This document shows, piece by piece, positions 26,179-34,763 of a stretch of 64,000 nt of DNA (positions are counted from its first letter, which is position 1; every line of letters begins with the position of its first letter). Below the pieces are notes generated by a model. It worked only from the letters and a program-made list of their open reading frames with translations, was not told the DNA's origin and ran no database searches. Origin of the DNA: Candidatus Roseilinea mizusawaensis (GTDB lineage Bacteria > Chloroflexota > Anaerolineae > J036 > Brachytrichaceae); contig JAEANN010000030.1 of NCBI GenBank assembly GCA_016841965.1, positions 1 to 64,000 on the forward strand. The letters are read 5' to 3'. A program made the translations under genes and the position numbers.

Positions 26179-26937
26179 ATGCTTGATGCGGCCGAGTTGA
26201 CCAAATCCTATGGCGTGCGGCCGGTGTTGCGCGGCGTGTCGCTCAGCGCCCGGCCGGGCGAGGTGGTGGCTGTGCTCGGCGCAAACGGAGCTGGCAAGAC
26301 TACGCTGCTGCGCGTGTTGTCTACGCTCAGCAAGCCGGATGGGGGCCGGCTCAGTGTGGCCGGCATCGACGCCCTGGAACATCCCAACCGCGCCCGCCGC
26401 CTGATCGGCCTGGTGTCCCATCAGCCGCTGCTGTATCCCGATCTCACCGGCTACGAGAACCTCTTGTTCTACGCGCGCATGTACGGCGTTGACGGACGCC
26501 GCATCCAGGATGACGAATCGTTTCGCGTCAATCGTCAATCGTCAATCGTCGATCCCAACCCCAAATCCCCGAACTCCGAATCGGGAATCGAGGCGCTGTT
26601 GCGCCAGGTGAACCTGCACATGCGCGCGCACGATCTGGCGCGCACGTATTCGCGCGGCATGTTGCAGCGCTTGGCCATTGCGCGCGCCATGATTCACGAC
26701 CCGGCCCTCATTTTGTTGGATGAGCCGTTCACCGGTCTCGACCAATCCTCGGCGCGCAACCTGAGCGCCATGCTGCGCGAGCTGGCTGCAGCCGGCAAAA
26801 CGCTGGTGATGACGACACACGAGTTTGGGCGAGGGTTGGAGAGTGTGACCCGCGCGGTGCTTCTGCGGGGTGGGCGCATCGCAGCCGAGCTTGATGCCGG
26901 CATCACACCTGATCGCGTGGCCGCCTTGTTTGAGTAA
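26179..26937 (+). CDS. ccmA: Haem exporter ABC ATPase CcmA, with repeat-derived insertion
   Basis: The 252-residue ATPase has Walker A GANGAGKT (34-41), a Q-loop region (VSHQPLLYPDLTGYENL), a signature segment YSRGMLQRLAIARA (157-170, a relaxed LSGGQ) and Walker B ILLDEP (178-183). With CcmB it powers haem release to CcmE. Residues about 111-136 (DESFRVNR through PNSESG) are an insertion not expected in the family; the DNA beneath is a heptanucleotide repeat (26512-26588). The insert lies in the helical subdomain, where extra loops may be tolerated, so the gene may still work. Confidence 0.85.
   Translation: MLDAAELTKSYGVRPVLRGVSLSARPGEVVAVLGANGAGKTTLLRVLSTLSKPDGGRLSVAGIDALEHPNRARRLIGLVSHQPLLYPDLTGYENLLFYARMYGVDGRRIQDDESFRVNRQSSIVDPNPKSPNSESGIEALLRQVNLHMRAHDLARTYSRGMLQRLAIARAMIHDPALILLDEPFTGLDQSSARNLSAMLRELAAAGKTLVMTTHEFGRGLESVTRAVLLRGGRIAAELDAGITPDRVAALFE
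26512..26588. repeat. Heptanucleotide repeat tract inside ccmA (11 units)
   Basis: Eleven contiguous 7-bp units: GACGAAT, CGTTTCG, CGTCAAT three times, CGTCGAT, CCCAACC, CCAAATC, CCCGAAC, TCCGAAT and CGGGAAT. The first half is nearly perfect and the second half is degenerate. It keeps the ccmA frame open and adds about 26 residues. Confidence 0.85.
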
Positions 26938-28960
26938 ACTGGAATGGTGGCGGATCGCCGCAGGCGCATCTGACCCGCACGATGCCGTGAAACACCTGAA
27001 TCATCCTGTAGTCGCCACGCTTGTTCTGGTGGCTGTTGCTTTTGCCGTGCGCACCCTGTCGCTGACACAACAGTCGCTGTGGTTCGACGAGGTGTACTCG
27101 ATCTGGTTTGTGAACCGTCCCTTCGATGAAGCGTGGCGCGTGGGCATCTTTCCCGAGCAGAACCCCCATGCCCCGCTGTATTACCTCGCTTTGTGGGGCT
27201 GGCTGCAAGCCGCCGGGGCAAGCGACTTCACTGTGCGCTATCTTTCCGTGCTGTTCGGCGTGGCAAGTGTCGCGGTGGTGTGGCGCGCGGCGCGCGCGTG
27301 GATGGGCGTTCGCACCGGACTGATCGCGGCGCTGCTGATCACGTGTTCGCCATTTGCCATCTATTTTGCCCAGGAAGGGCGTATGTACGCGCTCTACCTG
27401 TTGCTGGCTGCGGTGTCGTTTCTGTGCATGGTGCGCGCGCTGAAGCCGGACCCCCGGCGAGGGCGCGGCCCATTGCGGTACTGGCTGGGAATGGCTGCGA
27501 CATCGGTGGCGCTGGCCTATAGTCACTTCTTTGGCGTGTTTTGGATTGCTGCGCAGTATGTCGTGGCGCTGGGGGTGGCCTGGCCGGGGACAGCCGGCCT
27601 GTCGCCCCGGCTGCTGGCCCGGCGATATGCGCCAATCGTGGCAACCGGCGCGCTGGCGGCGCTGGCGTGTATGCCCATCCCGATCAGCTTAATGGGCAGC
27701 GGGCGTACCTATAGCCTGCAGGATGTGACCGCGCCGGCCATGCCGGTGGATATTGTGTTGCGCGATCTGATTGCCGAGTATGCCACGCGCACGCGCTGGG
27801 CTGATCTGCCCGAAGGCTGGGCCGCAGTGTTGACGATTCCGCCGGCAGTCTTGTTGCTGGCCGGCGTCGCGCTGGCATGGCGCAAAAGCTGGCGAACCGG
27901 TCTGACGGTGACGGGGTTGCTCACGCTGCCGGTGCTCATCTATGCCCCGTTCTGGCAGACCGCCGGCGTGTTTCAGCCGCGCTATGTCATACCGCTGTTT
28001 TTTGCGGCGATATTGGGGTGGGCCATCGTGCTGGCCAGCGCAGCGCGGCGGCAGCGGTGGGCCGGGCTGGCGCTGGCGGCGGCGGTGATCGCGTACTTTG
28101 GCGTGGCACACTTGCGCGACCTGACCCGCCCGGAGTTCCAACGCGAAGACTGGCGCTTTGCGGGCGACTATCTCAATCGCATGACGACCGCAAGCGATCG
28201 CATCGTTGTGTTTGTGGACTACATCGAGCCGGTGCTGCGGTGGTACTACGACGGGCCGGCGCCCATCGTTCCCTATGCCGCCGGCTTGGACGTGTATCGG
28301 CCACAGCCGTTCTTCGAACAGATTCAAGCTCAGGCTGATGTGCGCACTCTCTGGCTGGTGCTGAGTCACGACCTGGCCATGGCCCCAAACCACCGACTGC
28401 TTGATACGGCCTATGCGCGCTACCCCTGGGCGCGCGCGCAATACCCAACCCGTGGCGCTATTCGCATTCTGGCGTTCACACCGCGCTGGCGGTTGGATGC
28501 CTTGCCGCCCACAGCAGCCCCGATGCAGCGGCGCTTCGCCGGCGGCCTGGAGCTGGTCGGCTATCACGTGGATATGACGCGCCTGTCGCCGCGCGAGCGC
28601 GTGAGCCACCCGCCCAGCAACTGGATTCACGTGATCACCTATTGGCGGCGCTGGGGAACGGTGGATTCTGTCAGCGCGGGCAAGCTGAGCATTCGCCCTC
28701 AGCTTCGCCTAGTGGATGAAGCGTATGGCGAATGGGGTGGAGACCTGCCGAGATTGCCGGATGTGTTCGATTTTGATCCGCCGGCCGGTTGGCCCGAGGG
28801 CGCAATCATCGAGGTGCACGCCGATATCAACCTGAACCCGATCACGCCGGCCGGCATGTATCGGCTGATCCTCGCCCTGACGCGGGATGGCCAACGCCTG
28901 CCGTTGCAGGATGGCAGCGCCGATTTTGTCTTGCTCTCGCCGGTGGAGATCACACCGTGA
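26930..28960 (+). CDS. Membrane glycosyltransferase, PMT/GT39-like, with C-terminal beta domain
   Basis: The protein has a dolichyl-phosphate-mannose-type glycosyltransferase fold: first helix then LTQQSLWFDEVYSIWFV with the catalytic-type Asp-Glu, HAPLYYLALWGWL and about ten further hydrophobic helices to residue 390. The last 150 residues form a soluble beta-rich domain also present in the paralogue at 58690-60546. Such enzymes transfer sugars from polyprenyl phosphate outside the membrane. The start is uncertain: TTG 26930 overlapping the ccmA stop is given; GTG 26987 and upstream ATG 26894 are alternatives. Its place between ccmA and ccmB is odd. Confidence 0.75.
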   Translation: MSKLEWWRIAAGASDPHDAVKHLNHPVVATLVLVAVAFAVRTLSLTQQSLWFDEVYSIWFVNRPFDEAWRVGIFPEQNPHAPLYYLALWGWLQAAGASDFTVRYLSVLFGVASVAVVWRAARAWMGVRTGLIAALLITCSPFAIYFAQEGRMYALYLLLAAVSFLCMVRALKPDPRRGRGPLRYWLGMAATSVALAYSHFFGVFWIAAQYVVALGVAWPGTAGLSPRLLARRYAPIVATGALAALACMPIPISLMGSGRTYSLQDVTAPAMPVDIVLRDLIAEYATRTRWADLPEGWAAVLTIPPAVLLLAGVALAWRKSWRTGLTVTGLLTLPVLIYAPFWQTAGVFQPRYVIPLFFAAILGWAIVLASAARRQRWAGLALAAAVIAYFGVAHLRDLTRPEFQREDWRFAGDYLNRMTTASDRIVVFVDYIEPVLRWYYDGPAPIVPYAAGLDVYRPQPFFEQIQAQADVRTLWLVLSHDLAMAPNHRLLDTAYARYPWARAQYPTRGAIRILAFTPRWRLDALPPTAAPMQRRFAGGLELVGYHVDMTRLSPRERVSHPPSNWIHVITYWRRWGTVDSVSAGKLSIRPQLRLVDEAYGEWGGDLPRLPDVFDFDPPAGWPEGAIIEVHADINLNPITPAGMYRLILALTRDGQRLPLQDGSADFVLLSPVEITP

Positions 28961-29029
28961 GTGTTGCAAAGCGCACCCAGGAGCTGATGCGCCGCGCTCG
29001 GCATGCTCGATTAACTGACGGGGCTTGAC

Positions 29030-29701
29030 ATGCTGTACTTCAGACAAGTGTTGGCCATCCTGCGCAAGGATGCGCAGATCGAGTTTCGCACACGCGAGGC
29101 GACGACAGCCATGATCGTGTTTGCAGTAATGGCGATCGTGATGTTCAATTTCGCCCTGCGGCTGCGGGTGGATTCGCTGCGTCCCTTGGTGCCGGGGGTG
29201 TTGTGGGTCATCCTGGTGTTTGCCGGTACGCTGGGCCTGGGGCGCTCAATGGCCTCGGAACAAACCAACCAGTGCATCGATGGTTTGCTGCTCGCCCCCT
29301 GTGACCGCAGCGCCATTTTCGTGGGCAAAGCGGTGGCCAATGCCCTGTTCACGTTGGCGATTGCTTTGATCGTAGCGCCGCTCATGGCGATTCTATTTGA
29401 CGAGTCGATGTTGCACACAGGGGTGCTGCTGACTGTGGTGCTGGGTGTGGTCGGCTATTCAGGCGCCGGCACATTGATTGCTACGATGGCGGCCAGCACC
29501 CGCGCGCGCGAGGTGTTCCTGCCGATCTTGCTCTTTCCGCTTGCGCTGCCGCTGGTTGTGGCGGCTGTGGTCGTCACCTCCGGCTTTCTTGACCGACTCC
29601 CGTTCGAGCAATTTGGGTCTTGGCTGGGTGTTGTGGTGGCATTTCTGGTTATCTTCTGGACGGCCGGCACACTGTTGTACGAATTCATCGTCGAAGCATG
29701 A
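29030..29701 (+). CDS. ccmB: Haem exporter permease CcmB
   Basis: The 223-residue protein has six hydrophobic helices and the CcmB pattern (ILRKDAQIEFRTRE at the N-terminus; GLGRSMASEQTNQCIDGLLLAP near 75-96; PLALPLVVAAV near 175). It forms the membrane part of the CcmAB ABC complex. It is separated from ccmA by the glycosyltransferase gene. ccmC and ccmD, which normally follow, are absent: the next gene is hrcA. Confidence 0.93.
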   Translation: MLYFRQVLAILRKDAQIEFRTREATTAMIVFAVMAIVMFNFALRLRVDSLRPLVPGVLWVILVFAGTLGLGRSMASEQTNQCIDGLLLAPCDRSAIFVGKAVANALFTLAIALIVAPLMAILFDESMLHTGVLLTVVLGVVGYSGAGTLIATMAASTRAREVFLPILLFPLALPLVVAAVVVTSGFLDRLPFEQFGSWLGVVVAFLVIFWTAGTLLYEFIVEA

Positions 29702-29757
29702 CGGCTGCGGGCTGCCTGACCTGCATCCTCAAGCGCCAGCAGCAGCTTATCTGCCTC

Positions 29758-29787
29758 TCAGCCTATCAGCCCTCAGCTCTCAGCTAG
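29758..29787. repeat. Short degenerate heptanucleotide repeat
   Basis: TCAGC occurs at 29758, 29766, 29773 and 29780, i.e. one 8-bp step and then two exact 7-bp steps, ending just before the hrcA promoter. It is a weak member of the heptad-repeat set. Confidence 0.45.
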
Positions 29788-29792
29788 GTGTC

Positions 29793-29822
29793 TTGACGCT
29801 TTTTGGCTGCGCATGGTATCAT
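29793..29822 (+). promoter_or_regulatory. SigA-type promoter of the hrcA operon
   Basis: TTGACG (29793-29798) and TATCAT (29817-29822) are 18 bp apart. Transcription would begin near 29829, just upstream of the CIRCE element, so HrcA bound there would block initiation or early elongation. Confidence 0.65.
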
Positions 29823-29835
29823 CGTTGCTCGGTTG

Positions 29836-29862
29836 TTGGCACTCGTGTTGTGTGACTGCTAA
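29836..29862. promoter_or_regulatory. CIRCE element (HrcA operator)
   Basis: TTGGCACTC, nine bases, GACTGCTAA. Each half differs by one base from the consensus TTAGCACTC-N9-GAGTGCTAA, and the spacing is exact. It lies between the promoter and hrcA, the classic place for heat-shock repression by HrcA of hrcA-grpE-dnaK-dnaJ. Confidence 0.93.
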
Positions 29863-29877
29863 TAACTGGTCATAACT

Positions 29878-30906
29878 ATGACAGATCAAGAACTGGAGCT
29901 TACACCCCGCCAACAGACGATTCTGCGCCTGGTGGTGCACAGCTATGTGGCAACTGCCCAGCCGGTCAGCTCGAAATCACTCATCGGCACCGGGATGTTG
30001 AATGTATCTAGCGCCACGGTGCGCAACGAAATGGCCGTGCTGGAGGAAATGGGCTACTTGACCCATCCGCACACTTCAGCCGGCCGGGTGCCGACGGATA
30101 AGGGCTACCGCTATTTCGTCGAGCACTTGCTGGGTGATGTAGAGCTGCCCAGCGACGAGCGCAACACGATTCGTCACCAATTCCACCAGGCCAAGTTGGA
30201 AATGTCGCAGTGGATGCAACTGGCGTCTGCTGTGCTGGCGCGCGCCACCCGCTCGGCGGCGTTGGTGACTGCGCCGCGCATCGAGACCCCGCGCGTCCGG
30301 CAACTCACCTTGATCTCGACCCAGGCCCATCTGGTGCTGCTGGTGCTGGTGTTTCAGGGCGGCACGGTGCGCCAGCGCATGTTGATGTTGCGTGAGCCGA
30401 TGGATCAGACGGCGCTGAACCAGGCTGCCAACCGGCTGAACACGCTGTATGCCGGCGCAGACGCCCACACCATCCAGACCCACCCCGTCGAACTCACCGA
30501 ATTTGAGTCAGAAGTGGTGGATTTGATGCTTGAGCTGATGCGCGACGATGCGCCAGCGCAAAGTGAGGTCTACCGCGATGGCTTGACCGAGGTCTTGCAG
30601 GAGCCGGAGTTTGTCACCCAGGAAGGCGCCCGCGCGCTGGTCAATGCGCTGGAGCAGCCGGAATTCCTGAACAGCGCGTTGGGCGCGCGGGTCGGCACGG
30701 TGCAGGTGGTTATCGGCGGCGAGGGCCGCTGGCGTGAGTTGAGCGCATGCAGCGCTGTGTTGGCCCGTTACGGCGTTGAGGGATTTGCGTCTGGCACGCT
30801 CGGTGTGCTTGGCCCCACGCGTATGCCCTATGGCCGGGCGATCAGCGCCGTGCGCTACGTGGCCGACTTGATGAGCGATCTGGTCAGCGATCTATACAGC
30901 CGCTGA
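29878..30906 (+). CDS. hrcA: Heat-inducible transcription repressor HrcA
   Basis: The 342-residue protein has an N-terminal winged-helix (LTPRQQTILRLVVHSYVATA, then SSATVRNEMAVLEEMGYL and HTSAGRVPTDKGYRYFV, all hallmarks) and a C-terminal GAF-like domain. It binds the CIRCE site directly upstream and represses the operon at normal temperature. ATG 29878 lies 15 bp after CIRCE. No Shine-Dalgarno is obvious. Confidence 0.96.
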   Translation: MTDQELELTPRQQTILRLVVHSYVATAQPVSSKSLIGTGMLNVSSATVRNEMAVLEEMGYLTHPHTSAGRVPTDKGYRYFVEHLLGDVELPSDERNTIRHQFHQAKLEMSQWMQLASAVLARATRSAALVTAPRIETPRVRQLTLISTQAHLVLLVLVFQGGTVRQRMLMLREPMDQTALNQAANRLNTLYAGADAHTIQTHPVELTEFESEVVDLMLELMRDDAPAQSEVYRDGLTEVLQEPEFVTQEGARALVNALEQPEFLNSALGARVGTVQVVIGGEGRWRELSACSAVLARYGVEGFASGTLGVLGPTRMPYGRAISAVRYVADLMSDLVSDLYSR

Positions 30907-30967
30907 GCCGGCGTAGCGCTGCATGACCTTGCTTTTTATTCACTACAAAAACGGAGGTTGTGAATCC

Positions 30968-31564
30968 ATGCAATCTGATTTGACCGATCAAGCCGGCCCG
31001 ACAGCCGGCGTTGCCGCACAAGCCCAGGCCGGCGATGCCGTTGCCGGCGCAGATGGGTCGCTGAACGAGCTTCCGCCCGCCGACCAGAAAGACGCTGAAA
31101 TCGAGGCGTTGAAGAAACAACTGGCCGACGCCGAGGCCAAGGTCAAAGAATATCTGGACGGCTGGCAGCGCGCTCGGGCCGAATTTGCAAATTACAAGAA
31201 GCGCCAGGAAGCGGACAATGCCACCCTCAGGCAATTTGCGATCGGCGCTTTCGTCGGCAAGATTCTGCCGGTGCTCGACGATTTCGAGCGCGCGGCCCGC
31301 ACCTTGCCGCAAAACTTACAGGGCCTGACCTGGATCGATGGCGTTCTGCTGATCCACCGCAAATTGCAGCTTGTGCTCGAGTCGGAGGGCGTCAAGCCGA
31401 TTGAGGTGACGCCGAATGCCGCGTTCGATCCGACGCTGCATGAGGCCATCAGCCACGATGAGGCCGAGGGAATCGACAGCGGGCGCGTCATCGAAGAGAT
31501 CCAGAAAGGCTACAAACTGGGCGACAGGGTCATCCGCCCCGCGCTGGTGCGCGTCGCCAAATAG
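30968..31564 (+). CDS. grpE: Nucleotide exchange factor GrpE
   Basis: The 198-residue protein has the long N-terminal coiled coil ([20 protein letters not shown] then [13 protein letters not shown]) and the C-terminal beta wing ([37 protein letters not shown]) of GrpE. It releases ADP from DnaK. ATG 30968 follows a GGAGG site at 11 bp and gives a standard length; the frame is open from 30923. Confidence 0.96.
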   Translation: MQSDLTDQAGPTAGVAAQAQAGDAVAGADGSLNELPPADQKDAEIEALKKQLADAEAKVKEYLDGWQRARAEFANYKKRQEADNATLRQFAIGAFVGKILPVLDDFERAARTLPQNLQGLTWIDGVLLIHRKLQLVLESEGVKPIEVTPNAAFDPTLHEAISHDEAEGIDSGRVIEEIQKGYKLGDRVIRPALVRVAK

Positions 31565-31602
31565 CTCAACAGCCAAATACCTATACAAGTGAGAACAAGT
31601 CT

Positions 31603-33522
31603 ATGGCATCTAAGATTATCGGCATCGATCTTGGCACGACAAACAGTGTTGTCGCAGTCATGGAGGGCGGCGAGCCAACAGTTATTCCCAGCGTGGAAGG
31701 CTCGCGCTTGATTCCCTCAGTGGTAGCAGTGAACCCCAAGACCGGCGAGCGCATGGTCGGGCAGGTCGCCAAGCGCCAGGCTATTGTCAATCCGGAAAAC
31801 ACTATCTTCTCCATCAAGCGTTTCATGGGACGCAAGTTCAATGACCCCGAAGTGCAGCGCGCCATGAAGGTGGTGCCCTATAAAGTTGTGGCTGCCCCCA
31901 ACGGCGATTGCCGGGTGCTCATGGGCGGCAAGGAATACTCGCCGCAAGAGATCAGCGCCATGATCTTGCAGAAGATCAAGTCGGACGCCGAGGCATACCT
32001 GGGTACATCCATCACCCAGGCCGTTATCACGGTGCCCGCTTACTTCAACGACAGCCAGCGCCAGGCCACCAAAGACGCCGGCAAGATTGCCGGCTTGGAA
32101 GTGCTGCGCATCATCAACGAGCCGACCGCGTCGTCCTTGGCCTATGGCTTGGATCGCAAAAAGGACGAGACGATTGTTGTGTACGACCTGGGCGGCGGCA
32201 CGTTCGACGTCAGTATCCTGGACGTCGGCGACGGCGTTTTCGAGGTCAAGGCCACCAACGGCGATACTTTCCTGGGCGGTGATGACTTCGACATGCGGGT
32301 GATGAATTACCTCATCGAGACCTTCCGCGCCGAGACTGGCATCGACATCAGGAATGACCGCCAGGCCCTCCAGCGGTTGCGCGAGGCGGCAGAGAAAGCA
32401 AAGGTCGAGTTATCCACCCTGATGGAGACCGAAATCAACCTGCCGTACCTAACCGCCGACGCTACCGGCCCCAAGCACCTGGTGACCAAGCTCACCCGCT
32501 CCAAGCTTGAGCAACTGACCGAGGATTTGATTGAGCGCACCATGGCTCCTTGCAAACAAGCCATGGCCGATGCCGGCGTCGACCCCAGCAAGGTGCATGA
32601 AGTGGTGCTGGTGGGCGGCATGACGCGCATGCCGGCCATCCAGGCTGCTGTCAAGCGCATGTTCAACAAGGAGCCAAACCGCACCGTCAACCCGGATGAA
32701 GTAGTCGCGGTGGGCGCCGCCATTCAGGCCGGCGTGTTGGGCGGCGAGGTGCGCGACGTGCTGCTGCTTGACGTCACGCCTCTGACCTTGAGCATCGAGA
32801 CGCTGGGCGGTGTGGCCACCCCCTTGATCGAGCGCAACACCACCATTCCGACCAAGAAGAGCCAGGTGTTCAGCACGGCCAGCGACATGCAAACCAGCGT
32901 AGAAATCCACGTGGTGCAGGGTGAACGGCCCATGGCTGCCGACAACAAGTCGCTGGGCCGGTTTATCCTGGATGGCATCCCGCCGGCCCCACGTGGCGTG
33001 CCACAAATCGAAGTTACGTTCGACATCGATGCCAACGGCATCTTAAATGTTTCGGCCAGCGATAAAGCCACCGGCAAGTCGGCGCATATCACCATCCAGC
33101 CTTCATCTGGCCTGTCCAAAGACGAGATCGAGCGCATGGTGCGCGAAGGCCAGGCACATGCTGAAGAGGACAAGGCCCGGCGCGAGAAAGTGGAGGCGCG
33201 CAACGAAGCAGACAACGCTGCCTATCAAGCCGAGAAGTTCATCCGCGAAAACGGCGACAAGATACCGGCCGACAAAAAATCCGAGCTGGAGTCTCGCATT
33301 GCTGCACTGCGCAACGCACTGACCGGCGATGATGTGCCGGCTATTCGTCGGGCGTCCGATGAGCTGAAAAGCACTTTCTCGCAGATCGGCGCCAGCATGT
33401 ATCAGCAAGCAGCGCCGGGCGCCGGTGGACCGGCTGCCGACGGCCCGACACCTTCCGGCGGCGGCGCCGACAAGGGGCCCGATGACAATGTTGTTGAGGG
33501 CGAATACCGCGAGACAAAGTAG
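31603..33522 (+). CDS. dnaK: Molecular chaperone DnaK (Hsp70)
   Basis: The 639-residue protein is full length. It begins [16 protein letters not shown] (phosphate loop 1), has [15 protein letters not shown] near 193 (phosphate 2), [14 protein letters not shown] near 333 (adenosine site), the linker LLLDVTPL near 385, the substrate-binding beta domain and the helical lid, and a Gly/Pro-rich tail ending [10 protein letters not shown]. It binds exposed hydrophobic peptides in an ATP cycle with GrpE and DnaJ, whose genes flank it. Confidence 0.98.
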   Translation: MASKIIGIDLGTTNSVVAVMEGGEPTVIPSVEGSRLIPSVVAVNPKTGERMVGQVAKRQAIVNPENTIFSIKRFMGRKFNDPEVQRAMKVVPYKVVAAPNGDCRVLMGGKEYSPQEISAMILQKIKSDAEAYLGTSITQAVITVPAYFNDSQRQATKDAGKIAGLEVLRIINEPTASSLAYGLDRKKDETIVVYDLGGGTFDVSILDVGDGVFEVKATNGDTFLGGDDFDMRVMNYLIETFRAETGIDIRNDRQALQRLREAAEKAKVELSTLMETEINLPYLTADATGPKHLVTKLTRSKLEQLTEDLIERTMAPCKQAMADAGVDPSKVHEVVLVGGMTRMPAIQAAVKRMFNKEPNRTVNPDEVVAVGAAIQAGVLGGEVRDVLLLDVTPLTLSIETLGGVATPLIERNTTIPTKKSQVFSTASDMQTSVEIHVVQGERPMAADNKSLGRFILDGIPPAPRGVPQIEVTFDIDANGILNVSASDKATGKSAHITIQPSSGLSKDEIERMVREGQAHAEEDKARREKVEARNEADNAAYQAEKFIRENGDKIPADKKSELESRIAALRNALTGDDVPAIRRASDELKSTFSQIGASMYQQAAPGAGGPAADGPTPSGGGADKGPDDNVVEGEYRETK

Positions 33523-33567
33523 GCGAGTGTAATTTTGCACATGGCGCCTGTGGCGGCATAAACGAAG

Positions 33568-34692
33568 ATGTCTACTCAGAAGCGTGATTACTACGAAGTC
33601 CTTGGGGTTGGACGCGACGCAAGCCCAGAGGAAATCAAAAAAGCGTTCCGCAAGTTGGCGCGCCAGTACCATCCCGATGTCAACAAGGACAAAGGCGCCG
33701 AGGCCACCTTCAAAGAGATCAACGAAGCCTACGAAGTCTTGAGCGACGAGCAAAAGCGCGCCGCTTATGACCGCTACGGCCATGCCGGCCGTGGCGGTTT
33801 TGGCCCCGGCGACTTCGGCGGCTTTGGCGATATCAACGACATCTTCAGCGAGTTCTTTGGCGGCTTCACGCGCCAAAGCAGCGCCCAGCGGCGCAGCCCC
33901 CGTCGAGGCGCTGATCTGCGCTATGACCTGCGCCTGGAATTTCTAGAAGCCGTCTTTGGCGTTGAAAAAGAGATCGAGGTCGTTCGCAACGAGACCTGCC
34001 CGCGCTGCAACGGCGCCGGCGCAGAGCCGGGTACCAGCCCGTCACGCTGCCGCACCTGTAATGGCACCGGGGAAGTCCGTCGCATGCAACAGAGCATCCT
34101 CGGCTCGTTTGTCAGCGTCACCACCTGTCCTACGTGCAACGGCAGCGGCGAGGTGATCGCCGTGCCGTGCAAGCAGTGCGGCGGGCGTAAGCAGGTGCGC
34201 GTCACGCGCACGCTGGCCGTCAATGTGCCGGCCGGCGTGGACAACGACACCCAAATTCGCTTGAACGGCGAGGGCGAGCCGGGCGTGAATGGCGGCCCAC
34301 CCGGCAACCTCTATGTCGTCATCTCTGTCGCCCCCCATCCTTACTTCCGTCGCAAAGATCAGGATATTCTGGTCGAGGTTGGCATCAACGTCGCTCAGGC
34401 CGCGCTGGGCGATGAGCTGGAAGTGCCAACTATCGACGGGCAAGAAAAGCTCGTCATCCCACCCGGTACCCAAAGCGGCAGTGTGTTCCGCATCAAGGGC
34501 AAGGGGGTGCCTCACTTGCGGCGCAACACGCGCGGCGATCAGATCGTCGTTGTGTCGGTCAACATTCCACAGTCGTTGACAGCCGAACAACGCCGGCTGT
34601 TCACCGAGCTGTCGAAGACAATGGGCAAAGATGTCACACCGCAACAGGAGAAAGGCTTCTTCGACAAGCTGAAAGATGTGTTCGGTGTGTAG
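33568..34692 (+). CDS. dnaJ: Co-chaperone DnaJ (Hsp40)
   Basis: The 374-residue protein has the J domain (residues 5-70) with the HPD motif, a Gly/Phe-rich stretch, a zinc domain of four CxxCxGxx repeats ([24 protein letters not shown] and a degenerate CKQCGGRK) and the C-terminal substrate domains. It delivers clients to DnaK and stimulates its ATPase. It closes the heat-shock operon; a heptad repeat tract starts 8 bp after the stop. Confidence 0.97.
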   Translation: MSTQKRDYYEVLGVGRDASPEEIKKAFRKLARQYHPDVNKDKGAEATFKEINEAYEVLSDEQKRAAYDRYGHAGRGGFGPGDFGGFGDINDIFSEFFGGFTRQSSAQRRSPRRGADLRYDLRLEFLEAVFGVEKEIEVVRNETCPRCNGAGAEPGTSPSRCRTCNGTGEVRRMQQSILGSFVSVTTCPTCNGSGEVIAVPCKQCGGRKQVRVTRTLAVNVPAGVDNDTQIRLNGEGEPGVNGGPPGNLYVVISVAPHPYFRRKDQDILVEVGINVAQAALGDELEVPTIDGQEKLVIPPGTQSGSVFRIKGKGVPHLRRNTRGDQIVVVSVNIPQSLTAEQRRLFTELSKTMGKDVTPQQEKGFFDKLKDVFGV

Positions 34693-34700
34693 CCAGCGCG

Positions 34701-34763
34701 CAGATCGCAGATTGCAGACAGCAGACGACAGAATACAGACGACAGACAGCAGACGACAGATGT
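34701..34763. repeat. Heptanucleotide repeat tract (9 units of CAGA period 7)
   Basis: CAGA occurs at 34701, 34708, 34715, 34722, 34729, 34736, 34743, 34750 and 34757, always exactly 7 bp apart, with three variable bases between. It fills the gap between dnaJ and the next gene and runs into that gene's start codon. Confidence 0.9.

Noticed and set aside
28957-29028. 23-codon frame (GTG) between the glycosyltransferase and ccmB, at the place of a ccmD
   Set aside because: It has no membrane helix, which CcmD needs, and is basic throughout; more likely noncoding.
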